Source of the DNA: Macrococcus sp. DPC7161
GTDB taxonomy: Bacteria > Bacillota > Bacilli > Staphylococcales > Staphylococcaceae
Assembly (NCBI RefSeq): GCF_004117835.1
Contig: NZ_SDSC01000001.1
Span: 372,001-436,000, forward strand
DNA length: 64,000 bases
Direction of reading: 5' to 3'
Shown: one piece after another, positions 1-8,092 of the stretch
Position numbering within the stretch: position 1 is the stretch's first letter
Layout of the letters: every line of letters starts with the position of its first letter
Notes under the pieces: generated by a model
Seen by the model: the letters and a program-made list of their open reading frames with translations, nothing else
Database searches by the model: none
Told to the model about the DNA's origin: nothing
Position numbers and translations under genes: made by a program

Positions 1-1184
1 CAGATTTATATGAAAAATTAGAGTTACAGACTCACATGTTTCAAATGGACGATGTGCGTAACACGTTAGAGTTATTTAATGAGTTAGGTAAAGCAGACAT
101 TGAAGAACTGTATAGACGTTCGAAAATTGAAGCAAACAAGTACATTACACCTCAACAAATTGTTGAGTACAGCAACGACAAATTAATATTTAAAACGCAC
201 TTTACTAACAATCAAATCGAAGTGCTAGAGAATTACAAAACTAATAAGTTAGCACATGCCACTAATTTGTATTCTAATGCACCAAATAGAGCGAACAAAG
301 AATATTTGGAACAAGTAATACAAGAAGTAAATTCGCTTCAAATACAGCCTAAAAATACAAAACAAGGTGTGTTGTTAGAGATATTAGAAGAATTAACTAT
401 TGATAAACGAAATGTTGTTAAAACAGGCTTATCTAATTTAGATAAAAAGATTGATGGATTCGAGCCAACGCAATTAAATATCGTTGGTGCTCGTCCGTCA
501 ATGGGGAAAACTGCATTTGCTTTAGCATTAGGAATTAACATGGCGAAGCAAGGCAACAAAGTACATTTTGTATCGATAGAAACAAGTGAAAAGAAAGTTG
601 CTAAACGTGTGTTGAGCAACTTAAGTGGTGTTCCATTAGAAAAGTTTAAAAGTGCAAACAGAATGACAACAGAAGAAATGGACAAAGCAAGTGATGCAGT
701 AGATGTATTTATGGATTTAGACTTAACGACTTATGACGTTGATAAGTTTACTCCAAATGCTGCAAGAAACATTTTAAGTAAAGACAAATCAAAAACTAAT
801 GTACTGATCATTGACTACATTCAGTTGATGCAATCAGATAGAGAATTCAATACAGAACGTGAACGACTAGAAGACATATCAAGACAGTTAAAAATATTAG
901 CTAAATCAACTAAATCAATCATTATCGTACTAGCACAGTTAAACAGAAGTGTAGAGCAACGACAAGACAAACGTCCTATGATGTCAGACTTAAAGAGTGC
1001 TGGAGGGCTAGAGCAAGATGCTGATGTTGTCATGATGTTATACAGAGATGATTACTACAACAAAGAGCAAGAAGAAAGTGAATTTGGAAAATCTATTGTT
1101 GAATGTATCGTTGCCAAGAACAAAGACGGTGAAACAGGTATTGTTGAAACCCAATTTTACAAGCCTGTCCAAAGGTTTTTCTAA
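1..1184 (+). CDS. Replicative DNA helicase, DnaB-like (5' partial)
   Basis: Phage replicative helicase that unwinds DNA at the fork. The reading frame is open back to the first bases (codons in phase with position 3), so the true start lies left of the window and only roughly 20 residues appear to be missing. The N-terminal helical DnaB domain is followed by a RecA-like ATPase core with Walker A GARPSMGKT near 480-510 and Walker B-like IIDYIQL near 810-830. The sensor region SAGGLEQDADVV near 990-1030 is also present. It overlaps the next gene by one base (TAATG). The family call is firm. Host versus phage DnaB is decided by its neighbours. Confidence 0.9.
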   Translation, partial: DLYEKLELQTHMFQMDDVRNTLELFNELGKADIEELYRRSKIEANKYITPQQIVEYSNDKLIFKTHFTNNQIEVLENYKTNKLAHATNLYSNAPNRANKEYLEQVIQEVNSLQIQPKNTKQGVLLEILEELTIDKRNVVKTGLSNLDKKIDGFEPTQLNIVGARPSMGKTAFALALGINMAKQGNKVHFVSIETSEKKVAKRVLSNLSGVPLEKFKSANRMTTEEMDKASDAVDVFMDLDLTTYDVDKFTPNAARNILSKDKSKTNVLIIDYIQLMQSDREFNTERERLEDISRQLKILAKSTKSIIIVLAQLNRSVEQRQDKRPMMSDLKSAGGLEQDADVVMMLYRDDYYNKEQEESEFGKSIVECIVAKNKDGETGIVETQFYKPVQRFF

Positions 1185-1378
1185 TGAAAATATTTACGGT
1201 TGAAGATTATCTAGAAATGATTAGACGTGAGTATGTTAATGAAAAAATCGAACCTGTAAGAATTCAGTGGTTAAAGTTAGGTTTGACGGTTAAAGCTATG
1301 ATTGATGAAGGTCAATTTAAGCTATATGACGAAGCTGGAGAACGTTTTGAAGACGAATTATATAAACGCATGAGGTGA
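1184..1378 (+). CDS. Small phage protein, unknown
   Basis: A 64-residue protein whose start codon overlaps the helicase stop (TAATG), so the two are probably translationally coupled. It is charged and largely helical in appearance with no signal peptide or membrane segment. Small proteins of this kind commonly follow the helicase in staphylococcal phages. No function is recognised. Confidence 0.7.
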   Translation: MKIFTVEDYLEMIRREYVNEKIEPVRIQWLKLGLTVKAMIDEGQFKLYDEAGERFEDELYKRMR

Positions 1379-1382
1379 TTAT

Positions 1383-1544
1383 ATGAGAAGTATGAAATGG
1401 CATCGTAATGTGATGCCACACTACATCGAAAAGCCTGTAAATTTAGATGATTTAAATGAAATTCCTAAATACATAAAAGAAGAACGTAAAGTTAAACGTG
1501 TTGAATTGAAAGAATTTAAATTTGGTAGATATCCAAAAAATTAG
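1383..1544 (+). CDS. Small basic phage protein, unknown
   Basis: A 53-residue open frame beginning MRSMKWHRNV, four bases after the preceding stop, with a GAGGTGATT ribosome-binding site overlapping that stop. It fills a space that would otherwise be empty in a tightly packed operon. Rich in Lys, Arg and Glu. No family recognised. Confidence 0.6.
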   Translation: MRSMKWHRNVMPHYIEKPVNLDDLNEIPKYIKEERKVKRVELKEFKFGRYPKN

Positions 1545-1586
1545 ATGAAATGATGTTCAAAAATTGGTAATAAAGGAGATTACAAA

Positions 1587-2108
1587 ATGAGTAAATTATT
1601 AGAATTAACAGAGTTAATAGAAGCGTGGGCTATTGATAGAGATTTACATACAGCTGACTACAAAAAGCAGTTAATAAAATTAGGTGAAGAAACTGGTGAA
1701 CTTTATGCAGGAGTTGCAAAAAATAATCAAGATTTGATTATTGATTCAATTGGAGATGCGTATGTAGTACTTACGATTTTGTGTTTACAAAAAGAATTCA
1801 CATTCAAGCCTGTTGTATTAAAAGCGCAAGATTCATTTTATAAAAATGTTCAAAATGACAAATTAGATCCAGCAGATGCTGCTATAGATTTATTGTCAGC
1901 CACTGGAAGATTAGCAACAGTATTAGAGAAAAGCACAACAGTTAACATTCATTTGATGCACATTGAGTGGTTTTTAGGTGCATTATTTGAAGTTGCTAAA
2001 TCTTATGATTTTGACTTAACAGCATGTACTGAAATGGCTTATGAAGAAATCAAAGACAGAAAAGGCAAAATGATAAACGGTGTTTTTGTTAAAGAGGAGG
2101 ACTTATAA
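1587..2108 (+). CDS. MazG-like nucleotide pyrophosphohydrolase
   Basis: A 173-residue all-alpha NTP-pyrophosphatase-like protein. The N-terminal half shows the family pattern: a helix with GEETGEL (residues about 32-38) followed about 20 residues later by DSIGDAYVVL, which supply acidic metal ligands. Known relatives hydrolyse (d)NTPs to monophosphates and are common in phage replication modules, where they may sanitise pools or modulate alarmones. AAAGGAG precedes the ATG. The second half (after about residue 95) is a further helical segment with no family that I recognise. Confidence 0.75.
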   Translation: MSKLLELTELIEAWAIDRDLHTADYKKQLIKLGEETGELYAGVAKNNQDLIIDSIGDAYVVLTILCLQKEFTFKPVVLKAQDSFYKNVQNDKLDPADAAIDLLSATGRLATVLEKSTTVNIHLMHIEWFLGALFEVAKSYDFDLTACTEMAYEEIKDRKGKMINGVFVKEEDL

Positions 2109-2109
2109 A

Positions 2110-2424
2110 ATGAAATTCATTGTTAATCAAAAAAAAAGAGTGCTTTATGCATCACATGGTACTTTGCAGAATGGCGATGTAGTAACTATTGAAAAAATTG
2201 ACAAGAAATTTAAATCAAACAACAACATTAAATATGTAGCAACTCATGATAAAAAAGGTCATGTACTAATTACTAAAAAAGATTTAAAAGACTTCACAGT
2301 TTTAAGAGATTACAAGCGTCCTAGAAAAATCACAGTATTTTTATTGTTATCACAATTATTAGTAAGAATCATGATGTTAGTAAGTCAAATTGAAGAAGCT
2401 AAAGGAGATAAAAAGAATGTTTAA
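2110..2424 (+). CDS. Phage protein, unknown
   Basis: A 104-residue basic protein. The ATG at 2110 is preferred over an upstream in-frame codon at 2080 because AGAGGAGG lies just before it and the upstream option would overlap the previous gene. The N-terminal half reads as a beta-rich module and the C-terminus carries a hydrophobic stretch, VFLLLSQLLVRIMMLVSQI, that could be amphipathic or membrane-associated. Function unknown. Confidence 0.65.
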   Translation: MKFIVNQKKRVLYASHGTLQNGDVVTIEKIDKKFKSNNNIKYVATHDKKGHVLITKKDLKDFTVLRDYKRPRKITVFLLLSQLLVRIMMLVSQIEEAKGDKKNV

Positions 2425-2878
2425 AGTTGATGATCAAGTACGTGTAGTAATCTCTATGGACAATATTTTAGAAGGTCGAGTTACGTATGTTACAGATGAA
2501 TATGTTTTTGTTGATGGCAAACCATATAAACATGATGAAGTTATTGGAGTACCAATTTACAAAAAAACGTTTGAAGGAAGTTTAAATAAAGTTGATGATG
2601 CTGGACTTCAATACAAATTAACACCTTATGTTATTGATAAAGGTGAAAAGACAGAAGCGCAACCACATTTAGATTCTAATGATGTTGTAGGACGATTTAA
2701 AGACGTGTTAACAGAACAAAATATTAAAGGTGTTAAAAAGTACGGAACAGTATTAAAAGACGCTGAATTGAGTCAATTAGAGTTAATTAAGCACATTGAA
2801 GAAGAAGCAATTGATTTGTGGCAATACATTCAAGTATTACGTGCATTAGTAATTGCTGATGAATTAGAAGATGAATAA
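2417..2878 (+). CDS. Phage protein with MazG-like C-terminal helix pair
   Basis: A 153-residue protein. The ATG at 2417 follows AAAGGAGATAAAAAGA and overlaps the previous stop by 8 bases. Residues 1-45 look like a small beta barrel, while the C-terminal part contains KYGT followed by EEEAIDLWQYIQVLR. That resembles the acidic helix pair of phage-encoded MazG-like or DUF3310-like proteins. The metal-ligand pattern is incomplete by eye, so catalytic activity is not asserted. It lies directly before the resolvase gene in the replication operon. Confidence 0.6.
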   Translation: MFKVDDQVRVVISMDNILEGRVTYVTDEYVFVDGKPYKHDEVIGVPIYKKTFEGSLNKVDDAGLQYKLTPYVIDKGEKTEAQPHLDSNDVVGRFKDVLTEQNIKGVKKYGTVLKDAELSQLELIKHIEEEAIDLWQYIQVLRALVIADELEDE

Positions 2879-3284
2879 TATAGAAATTCGTTTCAGTGAT
2901 GCAAAGGGGTTTAATGCACCAATGGCATCACCTAGACCACGATTCAGTAAAGTAGGTAACTTTGTTAAAACTTACATGCCTTCTAGTTACACAAAGCATA
3001 AAGAGTTTATACAAAAGCAAATGCCACAACTTCTGATTAATGGATCAATTAAATTAACAGTACTTTTTGAAATGCCGATGCCTAAAAGCTGGAGTAATAA
3101 AAAGCGTAAAGAAAAAAATAAAAGTCATCATACGAACAAACCAGATATCGACAATCTTTTAAAGACGGTTCTCGATGCTGCAAATGGGCACATGTGGTTA
3201 GATGACAATCAAATAGTAGAGATTCACAGTGCGAAGCGTTACGCAGAAATACCAAAAATTAAAATTAAATTGGAGGAAATTTAA
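2871..3284 (+). CDS. RusA-family Holliday junction resolvase
   Basis: A 137-residue protein with the RusA signature: the conserved basic segment ending in HHTNKPDIDNLLKTVLDA (acidic residues for Mg2+ binding), then LDDNQIVEIHSAKRYAE. RusA-type nucleases resolve four-way junctions made during phage recombination and replication, which fits a site in the early operon. Length matches the family (about 120-140). The start overlaps the previous stop by 8 bases. Confident family call. Confidence 0.9.
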   Translation: MNNIEIRFSDAKGFNAPMASPRPRFSKVGNFVKTYMPSSYTKHKEFIQKQMPQLLINGSIKLTVLFEMPMPKSWSNKKRKEKNKSHHTNKPDIDNLLKTVLDAANGHMWLDDNQIVEIHSAKRYAEIPKIKIKLEEI

Positions 3285-3285
3285 C

Positions 3286-3696
3286 ATGACTACAATGAGA
3301 GATATTGACTTAGCAAAGGAATTAGTAATTAAAACGTTTGGAATTAACAAAATTGAAGTGTCTTTAATGAGATTTATGGTTGAGGATGCAAAAGTACAAA
3401 TCATTCTAAAGTATGCAAAATTCAAAGTTACTTTTGATATTAGAGAAAAGAAGATTATTCATAAATTTGACGGGGAAATTGATTCAGAAACATTTAAAGA
3501 TTTATGTGAAAAAGCTGAATACATCAGACGTGAATTATATGACAATCCAGAAGATGATAACCAACTCACTTTAGATGACGTAAATAACGATGATACAGAG
3601 CAAGTAACTGCTGAAGGTACAAACGCATTAGAAGCTGAAACAAACGATGAAAAGGTAGAAGAATTAGCAAATAACACAGTATTTGAAGATGAATAA
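3286..3696 (+). CDS. Acidic phage protein, unknown
   Basis: A 136-residue protein. The ATG at 3286 is chosen because GGAGG lies 8 bases upstream, although the frame stays open further back inside the resolvase gene. Residues 1-85 are mixed alpha/beta and the C-terminal 50 residues are strongly acidic and Asn/Thr-rich (many D, E, N), suggesting a disordered tail. No family recognised. Confidence 0.65.
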   Translation: MTTMRDIDLAKELVIKTFGINKIEVSLMRFMVEDAKVQIILKYAKFKVTFDIREKKIIHKFDGEIDSETFKDLCEKAEYIRRELYDNPEDDNQLTLDDVNNDDTEQVTAEGTNALEAETNDEKVEELANNTVFEDE

Positions 3697-4108
3697 TTTA
3701 AGAATCATGAAAACAAGTGAAGCACGCATTGTGCTTCACTTACTTAATAACTTCAATGAGAAATTTTATTTTAGTAAAGCAGACATCATTGAAGATTATA
3801 AAAAAGGTACTCAATTCATATTGATTGATAATAGTGAAATTGTTGCATGCTTTACTTTAGAACAAGTGAACTATTCAATACATTTCAAACGATTTTCAAT
3901 CATTGGTGATAATCACGGAAAAGAGTACATGAAAAAGACGTTAATGATTTTAAAAGATTATTTTGGGAAGTTATCTGTAACAATTCTACCTACTAATGAA
4001 AAAATGAAAAGCATATTGTTAGATCAAAAATTTAAATTTATCGAAGAAGTACAGTCTACAAGAACAAACGACATTTACGAATTATATACATATACAGGAG
4101 TGAAGTAA
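3689..4108 (+). CDS. GNAT-like acetyltransferase fold protein, phage-encoded
   Basis: A 139-residue protein starting at the ATG at 3689 and overlapping the previous gene by 8 bases. The layout (helix pair, hydrophobic strand with IDNSEIVACFTLEQV, then a C-terminal strand-helix-strand) resembles small GNAT N-acetyltransferases. However, the usual Q/RxxGxG/A acetyl-CoA loop is not clear (GDNHGKEYM is the nearest equivalent). It may be a divergent or non-catalytic member. Substrate unknown. Confidence 0.5.
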   Translation: MNNLRIMKTSEARIVLHLLNNFNEKFYFSKADIIEDYKKGTQFILIDNSEIVACFTLEQVNYSIHFKRFSIIGDNHGKEYMKKTLMILKDYFGKLSVTILPTNEKMKSILLDQKFKFIEEVQSTRTNDIYELYTYTGVK

Positions 4109-4109
4109 T

Positions 4110-5015
4110 ATGGCAAGACCGGCAAAATTAAATGGATACAGTATTAAAGAAGTAGCACGAATTGAAGTTGATTTAAAGAGCAATCACAAAATAGTACGTA
4201 AATTAAACGTATTAGAAACAGAGTATTTAAAGTTTAGAGGAAAGTATTCTAAACAATTAAATGATGAACAAAAGAAATATATTAACGAAAAAGAACTAGG
4301 TTTAATCATTGACGATGAGCCTGTTATTAAAACGAAAACAAAAGTGGTTAAAGATGGAGAACTTGAAAAAGAGTTTGAAACATTAAAGACAGCTTATGAA
4401 AATACAGTTAATGAATTACTAGAAGAACGTGACTATAAACAAAATCTACAAACTAAAATAAATGGCTTAGAAGAAGATTTACAAGCAGCTAATTTAGAAA
4501 TCAAGTCATTAAATCGTGATAAAAAATCATTATCAAAAGAAAATAATGATTTAGTGAAAGAGTACGAACGACGTATTAAAACGACTGAAAAAAGTTTGAG
4601 ATTAAAATTTGATAGAGAAATTAAAGATTTAAATAAGCAACTTGAATTGCATCAAGAAACAATAAAAATTTCAGCAGAAACAAATGCGAAATTGAAAGAA
4701 ACATTGAATGCAGCAAAAGAAGCAATAGTTGAATTAGAAGAACGTGAAGTGAATTTAGTAAGTGGCTATGAAAATCAAATCAAAGAATTGAATAGCAAAT
4801 TAGAAAACAACACTCAATTAAGTAGTGATGATCCATTCAAAATTATTAAGGTACATGGCTCACCTTTAGAAGTACAAGGTGCATTTAAAAACAATGTTAT
4901 TCATACATTGTTAGAAAATAACGAGTACAGCAAAGAAGATTTATTATATATCAAAAACAATATTGAACATTGTATTGCTTACATAAATAAATTGGATGTT
5001 GCTGAGAATGTATAA
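4110..5015 (+). CDS. Long coiled-coil phage protein
   Basis: A 301-residue protein. Residues 1-75 form a basic, possibly nucleic-acid-binding head. Residues about 85-230 are an almost uninterrupted heptad-rich coiled coil (Leu, Glu, Lys repeats), and residues 245-301 form a short globular tail. It begins two bases after the previous stop with an AGGAGTGA ribosome site. No catalytic motif seen. The position in the replication region suggests a structural or scaffolding role in DNA metabolism, which is inference only. Confidence 0.65.
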   Translation: MARPAKLNGYSIKEVARIEVDLKSNHKIVRKLNVLETEYLKFRGKYSKQLNDEQKKYINEKELGLIIDDEPVIKTKTKVVKDGELEKEFETLKTAYENTVNELLEERDYKQNLQTKINGLEEDLQAANLEIKSLNRDKKSLSKENNDLVKEYERRIKTTEKSLRLKFDREIKDLNKQLELHQETIKISAETNAKLKETLNAAKEAIVELEEREVNLVSGYENQIKELNSKLENNTQLSSDDPFKIIKVHGSPLEVQGAFKNNVIHTLLENNEYSKEDLLYIKNNIEHCIAYINKLDVAENV

Positions 5016-5157
5016 AAAAGGCGATGTAGTAATTTACGAAGATGAGAAGTATACAGTAACAGAAATTTATTATGAAATGGGCTATCCAGTTTATTTACAG
5101 GTAGATGGACTGGATATGCTTCTATTTATGGATGAGGTGAAAAAGTATGAAGATTAA
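5008..5157 (+). CDS. Small phage protein, unknown (49 aa)
   Basis: An open frame starting MYKKGDVVIYEDEKYTVTEI whose ATG overlaps the preceding stop by 8 bases and whose end overlaps the next start by 11 bases. The composition (beta-rich, KGDVV...YTVTEIYYEMG) resembles small YopX- or KOW-like beta proteins common in phage early operons. It fits the overlap style of its neighbours. Confidence 0.55.
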   Translation: MYKKGDVVIYEDEKYTVTEIYYEMGYPVYLQVDGLDMLLFMDEVKKYED

Positions 5158-5542
5158 ACAACGTAAGTATGTGAGTGAAAAAGAAGCATTATATTGGTTG
5201 ATTGACAATAGTGAAACTCTTTTGGGAATTGAATTTGAAATAAATGCTTATGGAGATGAGTTTTTTGTGTGTGATTTTAGGTATGATGAACGACTAGGTA
5301 AGACTGAAGATGGTAGTTATTACATTAATGAAGAAGTAGAAATTACAGAAGACACTAAATTCAATGGGTTAATCGTTACAAGAAAAGGTTTAGGTAAATA
5401 CTATGACTATCATGTAGCTATGGATGCTTCAATTAATAGTGTTAAACGATTCTGTGAAGATATACTTTTTATCAATATCCAAAATGATGACGGTAGCATC
5501 GGTGAATTGATATGGTCAAAGGAGTGTAGGTTGCATGAATGA
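5147..5542 (+). CDS. Phage protein, unknown
   Basis: A 131-residue acidic protein with a GATGAGGTG ribosome site inside the end of the preceding small gene. The tandem overlaps show it belongs to the same early operon. Mixed alpha/beta composition with no motif recognised. Confidence 0.65.
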   Translation: MKIKQRKYVSEKEALYWLIDNSETLLGIEFEINAYGDEFFVCDFRYDERLGKTEDGSYYINEEVEITEDTKFNGLIVTRKGLGKYYDYHVAMDASINSVKRFCEDILFINIQNDDGSIGELIWSKECRLHE

Positions 5543-5909
5543 TTTAGGACAACGAATCAAATCAATTAGATTGTCGTTTGGCGAGAATATGAGAGAGTTT
5601 GGAGAACGTTTCAATGCATCAGATAGTTTGGTTAGTCGATGGGAGAAACATGGTGTAATACCTACTCCTGAACGTTTAAAAGCTATAGCAGAATTAAGTA
5701 ATCAATCTGTGGATGAATTATTAGATGTTACTGACTACAAACAACTTTATGAACAACAAAAACAACAAATCAACAAACTAAAAAAAGAAATACTAAATCT
5801 CAATAGTTACATTGTAGGTCATGGTAATGGTGACGAGATGGCTGTCATGAGTCAAGTATTGTTGGTGCTTGAAAACACTATAATTGATGATTGGAGAGAC
5901 CAAGAATGA
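5535..5909 (+). CDS. XRE-family helix-turn-helix regulator
   Basis: A 124-residue protein. Residues 3-62 form a Cro/cI-type HTH (LGQRIKSIRLSFGENMREFG, then DSLVSRWEKHGVIPTPERL), followed by a coiled-coil stretch KQLYEQQKQQINKLKKEI likely used for dimerisation. It lies mid-operon, far from the expected lysogeny switch, so it is unlikely to be the main repressor. It may control the middle or late genes. The paired dyads at 6687-6744 are a plausible target (inference). Confidence 0.8.
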   Translation: MNDLGQRIKSIRLSFGENMREFGERFNASDSLVSRWEKHGVIPTPERLKAIAELSNQSVDELLDVTDYKQLYEQQKQQINKLKKEILNLNSYIVGHGNGDEMAVMSQVLLVLENTIIDDWRDQE

Positions 5910-6367
5910 CTGAAGTAGTAACTTATTTACGTGTAAATATAAACGGCAAATGGACGAATTTAGGAATAGTAGCAGATGAAACAGAAATCAAAGAGCATTT
6001 TAAGTTTGTTGAAGATTTATTGATGCAGAAAGAACGTGCTGATGAACTGGAGAAAGAAAAAAATGATGCAGTACTAGCTTTGTTTAATCAAAAAGATTAT
6101 TACGGAAAGTTAGTTAGTGAAGAAAAACAACGTGCTGATTTGTTACAAGATCGTTGGAATGATTTAACTAAAAAAATTGAAGATGCAATGATATTTATTG
6201 AACGTGAATTACTTCATGCTAAAGAACATTATAGTAAAGATGACATTGATGAAAGGATTCAAATACAACATTTAAATTCGTTTCACAGTGGTTTTGAAAA
6301 TGTAAGAAGAAAAATGAAGAATTTAGAGATTAAATATAAACATAGAAATAAGGAGGATGACGAGTGA
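5906..6367 (+). CDS. Coiled-coil phage protein, unknown
   Basis: A 153-residue protein. The ATG at 5906 overlaps the regulator's stop as ATGA and is favoured over the TTG at 5891. The N-terminal 40 residues form a small beta region. The rest is charged helix with heptad character (KERADELEKEKNDAV). Function unknown. Confidence 0.6.
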   Translation: MTEVVTYLRVNINGKWTNLGIVADETEIKEHFKFVEDLLMQKERADELEKEKNDAVLALFNQKDYYGKLVSEEKQRADLLQDRWNDLTKKIEDAMIFIERELLHAKEHYSKDDIDERIQIQHLNSFHSGFENVRRKMKNLEIKYKHRNKEDDE

Positions 6368-6612
6368 TTTTTAAACCATACAAATACTATTACACAGAAT
6401 TATTAGAAGCTTTAAGCAATAACGAAAAGTTATTAGAAGATGGTCGTATTTCAGAAGATGAACGAAATAAATATTTAAAAGTTATTGTTGAAAAATACAG
6501 ATTTGAAAGAATCAGTGAAAAGTACGAGGATGAGCATAGAAAATTTGAAGTTTGCTTATTTGGGGCATTATTAGTTTTTTTCATCACTGTAATTGCAATA
6601 ATATACGTCTGA
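6364..6612 (+). CDS. Small phage protein with C-terminal membrane anchor
   Basis: An 82-residue protein starting with GTG at 6364, directly after AAGGAGGATGAC and overlapping the previous stop. Residues 1-60 are charged and helical. The last 20 residues (CLFGALLVFFITVIAIIYV) form one transmembrane segment, predicting a tail-anchored protein with a cytosolic head. Function unknown. Confidence 0.6.
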   Translation: MIFKPYKYYYTELLEALSNNEKLLEDGRISEDERNKYLKVIVEKYRFERISEKYEDEHRKFEVCLFGALLVFFITVIAIIYV

Positions 6613-6638
6613 TTTGGAATACAACTCCAAATTAGACG
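6606..6638 (+). promoter_or_regulatory. Strong RNA hairpin (13-bp stem, 7-nt loop)
   Basis: CGTCTGATTTGGA at 6606-6618 pairs with TCCAAATTAGACG at 6626-6638, including one G-U pair, around the loop ATACAAC. It covers the stop codon of the preceding gene. No U-run follows, so it is not a standard intrinsic terminator. It may be a processing or mRNA-stability element between the two halves of the early operon. Confidence 0.6.
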
Positions 6639-6662
6639 AAGTATTCGATAATACCGAATAGT

Positions 6663-6684
6663 TACTAGAAAACTACTAGAAAAC
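6663..6684 (+). repeat. Tandem 11-bp direct repeat (2 copies)
   Basis: TACTAGAAAAC occurs twice head to tail at 6663-6673 and 6674-6684 inside the only sizeable gap of the early region. About one helical turn per unit would place proteins on the same DNA face. Role unknown. Confidence 0.6.
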
Positions 6685-6686
6685 AA

Positions 6687-6744
6687 TTTCGATTACAGTC
6701 GAAACGTTTATCAAATATGGTATCTGTTTCGATTGTGGTCGAAA
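6687..6744. promoter_or_regulatory. Paired palindromic operator candidates
   Basis: TTTCGATTACAGTCGAAA (6687-6704) and TTTCGATTGTGGTCGAAA (6727-6744) are two near-identical 18-bp dyads, TTTCGA-N6-TCGAAA, starting 40 bp apart. They end just before the ribosome site of the gene at 6764. Duplicated dyads in a promoter-sized gap are typical of dimeric repressor or activator sites. The phage XRE regulator encoded at 5535 is a candidate ligand. This is inference. Confidence 0.6.
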
Positions 6745-6763
6745 TCATTAGGAGGAAATGAGA

Positions 6764-7012
6764 ATGAGTTCATTTTTTACAGAAGAAGAATTAACAGAGA
6801 TGAGACACGCAGGAAAAATGGTTGAATTAATGGCAGAGAAAAATATCTCTATTGAACAGTTGTCGTGGCATGTACATTTTACAGGACAAGAAATATACGA
6901 AGTTATGAATGAATTATCATATAAAAAAGAATTAGTGGATGAAGCTATATCTTTTTTAGAAAATTCGTTTTTACGCTCTAATAAAAAAGGAGAAAACGAA
7001 AATGTATTTTGA
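6764..7012 (+). CDS. Phage protein, unknown
   Basis: An 82-residue protein. The ATG at 6764 lies 8 bases after AGGAGG, while the in-frame ATG at 6758 is too close to it. It is the first gene after the dyad-rich gap. The sequence EKNISIEQLSWHVHFTGQEIYEVMNEL could be a divergent HTH, but this is weak. Confidence 0.6.
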   Translation: MSSFFTEEELTEMRHAGKMVELMAEKNISIEQLSWHVHFTGQEIYEVMNELSYKKELVDEAISFLENSFLRSNKKGENENVF

Positions 7013-7223
7013 TGATTATATTAAAGAAGATAAATTCAAAATTATAAAAGTAACATACAGAAATGTAGAGGTGTTATTTCTGAACAGATTAGATGCACAT
7101 AAGGCTACTGATGATTTAGTTCAATTGTATGGTGGAGAAGTAAAAACGGAATCTGTTTATGTCGAAGGTGATTTAATAACGTATTTAAGAAATAACGGTT
7201 ACGAAATGAAAAAAATTAACTGA
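7002..7223 (+). CDS. Phage protein, unknown
   Basis: A 73-residue protein with AAAAAGGAG upstream, overlapping the preceding gene by 11 bases. Acidic start, beta-rich middle. No family recognised. Confidence 0.6.
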   Translation: MYFDDYIKEDKFKIIKVTYRNVEVLFLNRLDAHKATDDLVQLYGGEVKTESVYVEGDLITYLRNNGYEMKKIN

Positions 7224-7241
7224 TCGAAAGGAACGAGGATT

Positions 7242-7526
7242 GTGGAACTTATTAAAGAATTTATTAATCATAAAGCTTTTGTAGACGATAAAAAAATGAA
7301 AGAGTATACTGGCTATCTTTTTAGATTCAACAACGGATATGGAGTTAGCGTAATAAATAATCATAGTACTAACGGTGCTAGAGGTTTAGAATTAACAATT
7401 TTAAAAAATGACAGCAGAAGAAATATAACTAATATTACTGATGAATTTATTCCTAATTTAAATATTAATCAAGTTTTAGTTATTTTAGATAAAATCGAGA
7501 AACTCGAAAAGGAGAATGTAGAATGA
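7242..7526 (+). CDS. Phage protein, unknown
   Basis: A 94-residue protein with a GTG start after AAAGGAACGAGG. The N-terminal 60 residues look like a compact beta domain, ending in a Lys/Glu helix. It overlaps the next gene by 4 bases (ATGA). Confidence 0.6.
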   Translation: MELIKEFINHKAFVDDKKMKEYTGYLFRFNNGYGVSVINNHSTNGARGLELTILKNDSRRNITNITDEFIPNLNINQVLVILDKIEKLEKENVE

Positions 7527-7846
7527 TACCTAAATTCAGAGCGTGGGATAAGAAAAAGAAAATTATGAATACTGTTGATGGAATACATTTTGATGGAGAT
7601 GAAGTGTGGGAAATTTCATGTCATGGTGTATGTTGGAGTAATGTAAGAAATTATATTTTAATGCAATCAACTGGACTACATGATAAAAACGGTAATGAAA
7701 TATACATTGACGACATTGTAAAAGATAAGAACGGATACATCTACAGAATGAACATGAATAATTATGATTTTGTTATGCGACATAGCCATTTAGAATTTGA
7801 AATTGTAGGTAATGTGTATGAAAATGCTGATATTTTAGGTGTGTAA
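7523..7846 (+). CDS. YopX-family protein
   Basis: A 107-residue protein with the YopX pattern: an N-terminal PKFRAWDKKKKIM, a middle LMQSTGLHDKNGNEIYIDDI and a final EIVGNVYEN. YopX-domain proteins are frequent in early regions of Firmicutes phages and form decameric beta assemblies in the known structure. Their function is not established. Start by ATG overlapping the previous stop. Confidence 0.9.
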   Translation: MIPKFRAWDKKKKIMNTVDGIHFDGDEVWEISCHGVCWSNVRNYILMQSTGLHDKNGNEIYIDDIVKDKNGYIYRMNMNNYDFVMRHSHLEFEIVGNVYENADILGV

Positions 7847-7847
7847 G

Positions 7848-8081
7848 ATGTTGCAATACATATCTAACGAAGCATATCAAAAGCTTTATAAGAAGTTTAA
7901 AAAAAGAGATTGGCAACAACTCACATCTAAACGTTATAAAGATAAAATATTTTATACGCTTAAAGGAGATAAATATTTAACGCTTGATAATTGTGCTGAT
8001 GAAGTATATATAGAAGAATTCGACAGCATTAGAGAATTAAAGAAGTTTTACAATGAATCATATCAACTTGAATTATTTTAA
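7848..8081 (+). CDS. Small phage protein, unknown
   Basis: A 77-residue basic protein. The ATG at 7848 follows AGGTGTAAG and lies one base after the previous stop. A GTG further upstream is possible but less likely. Rich in Tyr, Lys and Asp. No motif recognised. Confidence 0.55.
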   Translation: MLQYISNEAYQKLYKKFKKRDWQQLTSKRYKDKIFYTLKGDKYLTLDNCADEVYIEEFDSIRELKKFYNESYQLELF

Positions 8082-8092
8082 GGAGGTTACTA

